Shown: in pieces, positions 57,829 to 64,000 of the stretch
How the letters are laid out: each line of letters opens with the position of its first letter
Numbering within the stretch: the first letter of the stretch is position 1
Source: Acidobacteriota bacterium
GTDB taxonomy: Bacteria > Acidobacteriota > Terriglobia > Terriglobales > Acidobacteriaceae
Reading direction: 5' to 3'
Assembly (NCBI GenBank): GCA_021781795.1
Contig: JAJXWA010000001.1
Span: forward strand, 620,001 to 684,000
Length of the DNA stretch: 64,000 nucleotides
The notes under the pieces: generated by a model
Database searches by the model: none
What the model was told of the DNA's origin: nothing
What the model saw: the letters and a program-made list of their open reading frames with translations, nothing else
Made by a program: the position numbers and the translations under genes

Positions 57829-60176
57829 GCACAGAGGCGAAGCGCCGCGACTGGGGCAACTCTAGTAGACTCAACGGCAGAATGTGCCTCTCACACCGTT
57901 CTTCTTCCCGCCGTCCCATTTCAACCGCAATGATTGCGATGTTCGCGCTCGCGCTGGCCAGTGCAGCCGTATCGATCCAGGCGCAGCAGACGCATCTCTG
58001 GACGCAGTCGCGTTTTGACGACTTCGAGAAGGGCACGCCGCAGGGAGTGGCGATCGGCAGCGACGGCCAGTTGCGGCAGGGACCCGGCCTGCGCGAAACG
58101 CTGACTACGCCTTCCACATTTGTCTGGTCCATCGCCGCCGACAGGGCCAAAGGGACCGCATTTCTGGGCACTGGGGCACCAGCGTCGGTGCTGCGTGTGG
58201 ATGCGAGCGGCAAGTCCTTCACGCTATTTGAGTCGAAGGATGTGAGCGTGCAGGCGGTCGCTCTCGGCCCGGACGGTGCGCTCTACGCGGCCACGCTGCC
58301 GAGCGGCAAAGTCTACAAGCTGGACGCGACGGCGACGGTGAAGCAGGATGAGTCGAACGCCACGGTAGTCTTCGATGCAGGAAAGATTCCGGAGAAGAGC
58401 AAGGTGGATGGCGCGACTCTGGAGAGCAAGCCGGCCGATGGCAAGTCGCATTACATTTGGGCGCTGAACTTCGATGCAGAGGGCCGGCTCTACATTGCGA
58501 CGGGAGCGCCGGGCGCGGTGTATCGGCTGGATGTGACCAGAGCCGGCGCAAAGGCCGAAGAGTTCTTCAGGAGCGACGAACCGCATATCCGGTCGCTGGC
58601 GTGGGACGGCAAGGGCAACCTGATTGCGGGGTCGGACGGCAGCGGACTGGTGTACCGCATCGACCCGCAGGGAAAAGGCTACGTTCTGTTTGAGGCGCCA
58701 CGGCGTGAGATTCCCGCGGTCGCAGTGGGCAAGGACGGAACCATCTATGCGGCCAGCGCCGGCGACAAGAGCCACAATCCCCTGCCACCTCTGCCTTTGC
58801 AGGGCATGGCGTCGATTACGATCACGGTGATGCAGCCCGGATCGATGCAGGCAACCAACGCCAGCACATCCGTACCGGAGGGAACGGAGATCTACGCACT
58901 GCGCGAGGGCCAGGCGCCACGCAAGCTGTGGAGCGATAAGGACGAGATTGTTTATGCGCTCTCGGCGCAGTCGGATGGGCTGTTGGCGCTGAGCGGCAAT
59001 CGCGGCCACGTCTTCCGCATCCATACGGACGGCAGCTACGACGACATCGCGCACCTTGCGGCGGAGCAGGGGCTTTGCCTGGCCGAGGGCCAGGGGCAGG
59101 AGACGCTGATCGGCACCGGCAACACGGGCAAGATGGCAGTGCTGGGGGCAGCGCAGGCGCATGAGTACGCAAGCGACGTGCTGGATGCCGGCGCGATGGC
59201 GCGCTTTGGCCGCGTGGAGATTGAGCCGGGCTCGCAGGGGTACGCAATCTGGACGCGCACGGGCAACGTGGAGCAGCCGGTCCGAGGATGGAGCGCGTGG
59301 GAGCCGCTGAAGGATGGAGCCGTAGCGTCGCCCGCGGGGCGCTATCTGCAATGGAAGGCGGCGATGGAGCCCGGTGGCAATCTTGGCGGCGTAGGCGTGA
59401 ACTACCTCCCGGTGAATTCCGCGCCGGTAGTCGATGATCTGGTGGTCGCGCCGGGAGCGCGGGTGAATGCGACGTCGCAGCCCGCAGGCCAGCAGACGGT
59501 CACCATCAATTTTCCCTCGGCAGGCCAGAGCGCCTCCATCTCCTACGACGGCACGACGGCGACGCCCCTGCAGGCGCAGAAGGACCGCTCGGCCATCACG
59601 GTGCGCTGGGCCGCGCATGACGATGACGGAGACGATCTGGAGTACTCAATCTATCTGCGCGGCGATGGCGAGCACGTGTGGCGGCTGCTCAAGAAGAACC
59701 TGACCGACAAGGCATACAGCTTTGATGCTGCTCTGATTCCCGATGGCGGCTACCAGGTGAAGGTACTGGCGAGCGATGCTCCATCGCATGGCCCGGCGGA
59801 TGCGCTGACCGGCGAAAAGGTCAGCGAGCGATTCGAAGTGGACACGACTGCGCCAGTGGTCACGGGATTGACGGCAAAACAGGAAGTGAGCGCATGCCTG
59901 AAAGGGCCATGCCCGATCACGGTCCACGTCAGCTTTGCAGCGGAGGATGCGGCGAGCCCGATTGCGCACGCCGAGTATTCGCTGGACGCGGGCCGCTGGC
60001 AGTTTGTTGCGCCGGTCGGCACGCTCTCTGATGCGAAGCGGGAAAGCTACGTGCTCGACCTGCCGGCGTCCTCACCCGCAGGGCAGCCGGGCGAACATCT
60101 GCTGACGGTGCGCGTCTACGACCGTTATGACAATGTGGGCGTCGCGAAGACGGTCTTTGGCTCGGCGGCGAAGTAG
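57825..60176 (+). CDS. Exported beta-propeller protein with C-terminal Fn3-like domain
   Basis: A 783-residue exported protein. The GTG at 57825 overlaps the S4 gene stop; an ATG at 57882 would give a better signal peptide (MCLSHRSSSRRPISTAMIAMFALALASAAVSIQAQ), so the start is open. The first 480 residues contain at least six propeller-like blades with recurrent YAAxxPSGKVYKLD, LYIATGAPGAVYRLD and LIAGSDGSGLVYRID units. Then follows a jellyroll-like segment (YAIWTRTGNVEQPVRGWSAWEPL) and a Fn3-like domain (DDDGDDLEYSIYLRGDGEHVW...DKAYSFDAALIPDGGYQVKVLASD). The role is unknown; comparable proteins are found in Acidobacteria as presumed surface or periplasmic sensors. Confidence 0.78.
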   Translation: MSTEAKRRDWGNSSRLNGRMCLSHRSSSRRPISTAMIAMFALALASAAVSIQAQQTHLWTQSRFDDFEKGTPQGVAIGSDGQLRQGPGLRETLTTPSTFVWSIAADRAKGTAFLGTGAPASVLRVDASGKSFTLFESKDVSVQAVALGPDGALYAATLPSGKVYKLDATATVKQDESNATVVFDAGKIPEKSKVDGATLESKPADGKSHYIWALNFDAEGRLYIATGAPGAVYRLDVTRAGAKAEEFFRSDEPHIRSLAWDGKGNLIAGSDGSGLVYRIDPQGKGYVLFEAPRREIPAVAVGKDGTIYAASAGDKSHNPLPPLPLQGMASITITVMQPGSMQATNASTSVPEGTEIYALREGQAPRKLWSDKDEIVYALSAQSDGLLALSGNRGHVFRIHTDGSYDDIAHLAAEQGLCLAEGQGQETLIGTGNTGKMAVLGAAQAHEYASDVLDAGAMARFGRVEIEPGSQGYAIWTRTGNVEQPVRGWSAWEPLKDGAVASPAGRYLQWKAAMEPGGNLGGVGVNYLPVNSAPVVDDLVVAPGARVNATSQPAGQQTVTINFPSAGQSASISYDGTTATPLQAQKDRSAITVRWAAHDDDGDDLEYSIYLRGDGEHVWRLLKKNLTDKAYSFDAALIPDGGYQVKVLASDAPSHGPADALTGEKVSERFEVDTTAPVVTGLTAKQEVSACLKGPCPITVHVSFAAEDAASPIAHAEYSLDAGRWQFVAPVGTLSDAKRESYVLDLPASSPAGQPGEHLLTVRVYDRYDNVGVAKTVFGSAAK

Positions 60177-60187
60177 GCGGCGCGACG

Positions 60188-61477
60188 ATGCGATTCGAAC
60201 TGTTTGTGGCGGCGCGGTATCTGAGGGCCAAGCGGCGGCAGGCCGTGGTGGGCGTTGTCACCAGCATCTCGATTGCCGGAGTGGCGGCAGGCGTGGCCGC
60301 GCTGATTATCGCTCTGGCCATCACCAACGGCATGCGGCGCGACCTGCAGGACAAGCTGCTCGGAGCCTCGTCAGAGGTCGATCTGATGCGCGTGGCCGCG
60401 GACGGCATCCGCGACTGGCGTCCCCTGGTCGAGCGCCTGCGCCAGGTTCCACATGTGACGGCGGCATCGCCGGGGCTCTACGGCCAGGTGCTTGTCTCGC
60501 GCGGTCCTCATGCAGGATTTGCGCTCATCAAAGGCATCCTTCCGGACGAGGAGCTGACCGTGAGCAACCTGCTGCGCTCCATCTCGTCCGGCTCGGCGAA
60601 GGAGCTGGAACCTGCGGCAGCTACGGCCTCTGCACCTGCACCGGATGCGAGCAGTGATTCCCTGCCCCAGCCGACGGACTCGGCCTATCCTCCACTGGTG
60701 ATGGGCAAGGATCTCGCGGACCAGATCGGCGTGCAGGTGGGCGATACGGTGCTCATCACTAGCCCGCAGGGAGAGCTGACGCCGCTCGGGCTTGCGCCAA
60801 AGTACCAGCGTTTTCGCGTGACGGGCATCTTTCACTCCGGCTTTTTTCAATACGATTCGGCGATGGCCTTCATGCGGCTAAGCGACGCGCAGCGGCTCTT
60901 CAGCGAGCCGGATCTGCTCTCCGTGATCAGCTTCAAGGTGGACAACATGGAGCGCGCCCCGGAGATCGGGATCTCCATTGAACAGGCCGCCGGCAAGGGC
61001 TTCATGACGACGAACTGGATTGAGCAAAACCGGCCGCTGTTTCGCGCGCTGAAAGAAGAGCAGGTGGTCACGTTCATCATCATCGCGCTCATTGTGATTG
61101 TGGCGGCGCTGAACATCCTGATCGCGCTGACGATGATGGTGATGGAGAAGACGCGCGACATTGCGGTGCTGATGAGCTTTGGCGTCGAGCTGGGCCAGGT
61201 GCGGCGCATCTTTCTGATGCAGGGATTGCTCATCAGCCTGATTGGCACGGCGCTTGGGATCATTCTGGGATACGCTGCGTCGTGGGCTGGCGGCCACTAC
61301 CACTTCATTCATCTGTCGGCCGAGGTGTATTCGATCGATACTCTGCCGTTCGCTCCGCGCCCGCTGGACGGCGTCATCGTGGCGGCGGTGTCGATCGGCA
61401 TCTCGCTGCTGGCGACGCTCTATCCGTCTTCGGCTGCGGCGCGGATTCTGCCCGCCGAGGCGCTGCGCTACGAATAA
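60188..61477 (+). CDS. lolC: LolC/LolE-type ABC permease
   Basis: Inner-membrane permease of the lipoprotein-releasing LolCDE type. The 429 residues start with the family signature RFELFVAARYLRAKRRQAVVGVVTSISIAGVAAGVAALI (helix 1), a large periplasmic MacB-like core domain (about 48-270), and three C-terminal helices (about 290-320, 345-375, 390-410; the MMVMEKTRDIAVLMSFG segment between helices 2 and 3 is diagnostic). A Ser/Ala/Pro-rich insertion (KELEPAAATASAPAPDASSD) lies near residue 145. LolD, the matching ATPase, is not adjacent. Because one gene may do the work of both C and E here, the symbol is provisional. Confidence 0.9.
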   Translation: MRFELFVAARYLRAKRRQAVVGVVTSISIAGVAAGVAALIIALAITNGMRRDLQDKLLGASSEVDLMRVAADGIRDWRPLVERLRQVPHVTAASPGLYGQVLVSRGPHAGFALIKGILPDEELTVSNLLRSISSGSAKELEPAAATASAPAPDASSDSLPQPTDSAYPPLVMGKDLADQIGVQVGDTVLITSPQGELTPLGLAPKYQRFRVTGIFHSGFFQYDSAMAFMRLSDAQRLFSEPDLLSVISFKVDNMERAPEIGISIEQAAGKGFMTTNWIEQNRPLFRALKEEQVVTFIIIALIVIVAALNILIALTMMVMEKTRDIAVLMSFGVELGQVRRIFLMQGLLISLIGTALGIILGYAASWAGGHYHFIHLSAEVYSIDTLPFAPRPLDGVIVAAVSIGISLLATLYPSSAAARILPAEALRYE

Positions 61478-61479
61478 CC

Positions 61480-61674
61480 TTACTGCGGCGTGATGATGCC
61501 GCCGACGGCGTGACGGCGCGGCAATAGAATCCCGCGATGGTCCACCTGAGGCGACGGCGTTTGGTCGCCGGCGAGCTGCTGGCGCTCCACGAGCGCACCG
61601 CCGCAGGCAGGACACCAGTCGGCCTGCGTCTCCGGCGCCAGCACGGCATGGCAATGGCTACAGATGCGTTCCAT
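61480..61674 (-). CDS. Mini zinc-ribbon protein
   Basis: A 64-residue protein starting at the ATG at 61674 with two CxxC pairs (CSHC and CPAC, 15 residues apart), the pattern of a zinc ribbon, followed by a basic/proline tail (PRRHAVGGIITPQ). It ends 3 nt from the stop of the permease gene on the other strand. Too short for further assignment; the cysteine spacing and a compact reading frame support a real gene. Confidence 0.55.
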   Translation of the reverse strand: MERICSHCHAVLAPETQADWCPACGGALVERQQLAGDQTPSPQVDHRGILLPRRHAVGGIITPQ

Positions 61675-61733
61675 GGAACCCAGAGTACAGGACGACGCCG
61701 CTGCGGACGAAGCCAGACCGGTAAACTGGAGGT

Positions 61734-62645
61734 ATGCACCCTCCGGTCCGGCTGATCGCAATTGACATGGACGGCACGCTGCTGCCGACGTTTTCTCAGC
61801 AAGTGAGCCAGCGCAATGCACAGGCTCTCAAGAGCGCTCAGGAGGCCGGGATTATCGTGGCCATCGCAACAGGCCGCCGCCAGGCCTACACTGCACCCAT
61901 CCTCGAAGGGCTGGGGCTTCGAGCGGATATGCCTCTCATCACGTCCAATGGTGCAGTGACGCGCACGCTGGCAGGTGACCGGCTGGACCGTCAGCATCTG
62001 CGGGCGGAAGTCGCGCGCGGACTGTGCGGGCTGCTCCGGCCGTTTGGGTCTGTCGTCTTCACGTTCGATCAGGACGGAATCGGCGAACTGGTGCTTGAGG
62101 ATATGGAACAGGCGCACGGACGCATCGCGCTGTGGGTGGAGGCCAATCGCAAGTCGATTGACGTGGTCAAGCCGCTGGAGAATGCGCTGGTGGATGGCAG
62201 GGATCCGATTCAGGGGATGGTGGCGGGAGGCCTGAGCAAGATGCGGCAGGCTGAGAAGGCGCTGCAGGCAAGCACACTGCGCGAGGCCTGCGGCTGCATC
62301 CGGACAGAATATCCGGGGCGGGACCTGGCCATTCTGGATCTGCTGCCGATCGGAGTTTCAAAGGGATGGGCGCTGCAAAGACTGGCCGAGCGCTTCGGCA
62401 TCGATCGCAAAGAGACGATGGCGATGGGCGACAACTGGAATGATGTGGACATGCTGGAGTGGGCGGGTCAGGGTGTGCTGATGGGCAACGCGGCGAGCGA
62501 TCTTAAGACCATGGCGAAGGTGCGAGGCTGGAAGCAGGCGCCGGTCAATGATGAGGACGGCGTTGCGGTGGTGCTGGAGAGGCTGACGGCGCGGCAGCAG
62601 GGCGAGCGCGTTGAAACGGCTTCCGCGCAGGAGACGAAGATTTGA
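61734..62645 (+). CDS. Cof-type HAD-superfamily phosphatase
   Basis: Cytoplasmic hydrolase of 303 residues, HAD subfamily IIB (Cof/YwpJ type), acting on sugar phosphates or related small molecules. Motif I is AIDMDGTLL (Asp11, Asp13), motif II ITSNGAV, motif III in the GVSKGWALQRLAERFGI segment (Lys), and motif IV MGDNWNDVDMLEWA. A cap domain separates motifs II and III. A ribosome site (GGAGG) precedes the ATG, and the stop overlaps the next gene start by 4 nt. The substrate cannot be told. Confidence 0.88.
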   Translation: MHPPVRLIAIDMDGTLLPTFSQQVSQRNAQALKSAQEAGIIVAIATGRRQAYTAPILEGLGLRADMPLITSNGAVTRTLAGDRLDRQHLRAEVARGLCGLLRPFGSVVFTFDQDGIGELVLEDMEQAHGRIALWVEANRKSIDVVKPLENALVDGRDPIQGMVAGGLSKMRQAEKALQASTLREACGCIRTEYPGRDLAILDLLPIGVSKGWALQRLAERFGIDRKETMAMGDNWNDVDMLEWAGQGVLMGNAASDLKTMAKVRGWKQAPVNDEDGVAVVLERLTARQQGERVETASAQETKI

Positions 62646-63343
62646 ACTGGAGAGTATGTACCGCGTTGGCAGCGGTGATGGTGGCGGCTCCCGCGGGCGC
62701 GGCAGAGCTGGCGACGCTGTCGAACGGCTTCACGATGCGCTGCGATCACCATGCGCTGGTGAACGACCAGGTGCGCCTCTATCTTGGCTCGGGCGAAGAC
62801 AACTACATTGCGCTGGAGCCCCGGCAGATTGCAGCATTTACTCCCCTGGAGGACAAGGTGCCTTCGGCATCTATCCCGGCATTCCACGCGCGTGCCGACG
62901 GCAAGCTGAGCCCGCAGGACTTGAAGGAAATGCTGACCGAGGCAAGCGAGGCCCACAATCTGGATGTGGACCTGCTGGCAAGCGTGGTGCAGGCGGAAAG
63001 CGGTGGCCGCGCTGCGGCGGTGAGCCCGGCCGGCGCCCAGGGCCTGATGCAACTGATGCCTTCGACGGCGGCGGAGGAGGGCGTGCAGAACAGCTTGCAG
63101 CCACAAGAAAATGTGCGCGGCGGCAGCACGTATCTGGATGAGCTGCTGGCGCGGTATCACGACAATCTTGCGCTAGCGCTTGCCGCTTACAACGCCGGCC
63201 CGGCCGCCGTGGACAAGTACCACGGAGTTCCTCCGTACCATGAGACGCGCGTGTATGTGGCCCGCGTGATTCATGAGTTCAACCGGCGTGTGCGGGCGCG
63301 CGAGGCGGCGCAAAGGGCCAGCGCCCACCTCCTCCCCCAATAG
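62642..63343 (+). CDS. Lytic transglycosylase (SLT domain)
   Basis: Periplasmic peptidoglycan lytic transglycosylase of 233 residues. It starts at a TTG overlapping the HAD gene stop, with AGGAGACGAAG ahead. A signal peptide (ALAAVMVAAPAGAAE) is followed by a short N-terminal region and the SLT fold: catalytic Glu119 in VVQAESGG, then AVSPAGAQGLMQLMPSTA, ALALAAYNAGPAAVDKY and a final YVARVIHEFNRR helix. Length and motifs fit the small MltE/Slt-type exo- or endo-acting enzymes. The HAD-SLT pairing probably only reflects translational coupling. Confidence 0.92.
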   Translation: MNWRVCTALAAVMVAAPAGAAELATLSNGFTMRCDHHALVNDQVRLYLGSGEDNYIALEPRQIAAFTPLEDKVPSASIPAFHARADGKLSPQDLKEMLTEASEAHNLDVDLLASVVQAESGGRAAAVSPAGAQGLMQLMPSTAAEEGVQNSLQPQENVRGGSTYLDELLARYHDNLALALAAYNAGPAAVDKYHGVPPYHETRVYVARVIHEFNRRVRAREAAQRASAHLLPQ

Positions 63344-63405
63344 ATTCATCGCACTTTGCCGAGCCAGCCCATACAATCAGCGTGTAGCCGAACGTGGGAG
63401 ATCGC

Positions 63406-64000
63406 TTGAAGAAGAAACAACTGATTCTTGGCTTGCTTGCCATCGTGGCGCTTGCCGGTCTTGCCGTGTGGGGGCGAGGTCGCATTCATTTTGATTTTGG
63501 CGTCTTCCGCACCCAGGTCGCGCAGGCAGACTGGCGGCTGATTGGCATTGGCATCGGCTGCATCTACCTCGGACTTGTGCTGCGTGCGGCGCGCTGGGCC
63601 TACCTCATTCGGTACCAGAAGAAGGTGTCGCCTCTGTCGCTGGTGAGTCCACAGGTGCTGGGCTTTACTGCCGTTGCGCTGATCGGGCGCGTCGCAGATC
63701 CGGTGCGGCCGTATCTGGTGTCGAAGAAGACCAACCTGGAGCTGAGCGCCCAGTTCGCAGTGTACGTCGTCGAGAGGCTCTTCGATGCCGGTTCCCTCGC
63801 CTTGATCTTCTCCATTGCGATGCTGTGGGTTCCCACGGAAGAGATTATGAAGGCGATGCCTCATACCGGCCCGCTGGCACAACTGGGAGCTCATCATGCG
63901 CTTCTCTCCTCGCTGATCGCGCGCTATGGCGGGCTGATTCTGACCTTGCTTGGCGCTCTGTTTCTCGTGCTGGTTCGCGTCGGCAGCAACTCGTTCGCGG
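63406..64000 (+). CDS. Flippase-like integral membrane protein (UPF0104/LPG-synthase TM type), 3' truncated
   Basis: The frame runs to the window edge, so only the first 198 residues are seen. I choose the TTG at 63406, with GGGAG 5 nt upstream; a GTG at 63394 is an alternative. Helices: about 5-20 (LILGLLAIVALAGLAVWG), 41-58, and further ones to the edge. The sequence has the family signature YLIRYQK and RVADPVRPYLVSKKTNLELS, then VVERLFDAGSLALIFS, typical of the lysylphosphatidylglycerol synthase/UPF0104 membrane domain, which flips lipids. A TACAAT element (63372-63377) lies upstream. Confidence 0.82.
   Translation, partial: MKKKQLILGLLAIVALAGLAVWGRGRIHFDFGVFRTQVAQADWRLIGIGIGCIYLGLVLRAARWAYLIRYQKKVSPLSLVSPQVLGFTAVALIGRVADPVRPYLVSKKTNLELSAQFAVYVVERLFDAGSLALIFSIAMLWVPTEEIMKAMPHTGPLAQLGAHHALLSSLIARYGGLILTLLGALFLVLVRVGSNSFA

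Noticed and set aside
58224..59618. 464-residue open frame antisense to the beta-propeller gene
   Set aside because: Composition is arginine/alanine/histidine-rich shadow coding without motifs.
1..64000. CRISPR arrays, insertion sequences, prophage or integrase genes
   Set aside because: No regularly spaced repeats, transposase, integrase or terminal inverted repeats were found on either strand.

Overview
The window looks like a chromosomal segment of a Gram-negative, flagellated acidobacterium, probably from the Terriglobia/Acidobacteriales side of Acidobacteriota. This is inferred from gene content, not from a marker gene. The pointers are two VWFA-related exported proteins of the acidobacterial type, a GWxTD-domain protein next to a carboxypeptidase-regulatory/beta-barrel protein, an outer-membrane (Lpt, Lol, OmpA) gene set, sigma-54, and a GC-rich coding style. 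I see no phage, transposase, integrase or CRISPR array; most of it reads as core genome with a few lineage-specific genes.

Layout. 1-5.8 kb (+): the 3' part of a copper-type P1B ATPase, a fused LptF-LptG permease and an ABC exporter. 5.8-11.7 kb: a motility block with fliS, fliD and fliC on the minus strand and flbD-motA-motB diverging on the plus strand; two sigma-28-type promoters lie in the divergent gap. 11.7-14.4 kb (-): a YceI-like/four-helix membrane pair and rlmN. 14.5-18.4 kb (+): an M16 peptidase, an orphan B12-binding radical SAM enzyme and pyrE. 18.4-25.2 kb: a Pal/OmpA lipoprotein, uvrC, a tRNA-Lys(CTT), and the GWxTD and barrel proteins. 25.6-28.2 kb (+): a MacA-like adaptor, a MacB/LolD-type ATPase without a permease, and a small Fis-type DNA-binding protein.

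28.3-45.7 kb is almost entirely minus strand. In transcription order it holds lon, moaX (MoaD-MoaE), a VWFA protein, hfq-suhB, a 7Fe-type ferredoxin, recO, glyQ-glyS, a protein of unknown function, a fused lptC-lptA, lptB, rpoN, hpf and rapZ. The last part is the classical lpt-rpoN-hpf-rapZ neighbourhood, but with the LPS-bridge components fused. 46.1-53.0 kb (+) is a compact type IV pilus/type II secretion-like operon (pilC, pilB, pilM, pilN, pilO, a pilP/gspC-like gene and a glycine/serine-rich pseudopilin) with no secretin or retraction ATPase in the window.

53.1-64 kb holds an ErpA/IscA-type protein, a small two-helix membrane protein, a second VWFA protein, an S55 (SpoIVB-like) peptidase whose catalytic motifs appear in permuted order, an S4-domain RNA-binding protein, a beta-propeller protein, a LolC/E-type permease, a mini zinc-ribbon protein, a Cof-type HAD phosphatase, a lytic transglycosylase and the start of a flippase-like membrane protein.

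The main themes are envelope biogenesis (Lpt, Lol-like, Pal, pseudopilus, SLT), motility, and post-transcriptional/ribosome control (hfq, hpf, rapZ, rlmN, rpoN). The observations most worth a second look are the twofold condensation of the Lpt machine into fusion proteins, the permuted S55 family, the secretin-less pseudopilus operon with its low-complexity pseudopilin, the RapZ Walker A variant, and a recurrent TACAAT element placed so close to start codons that several transcripts may be leaderless or nearly so.
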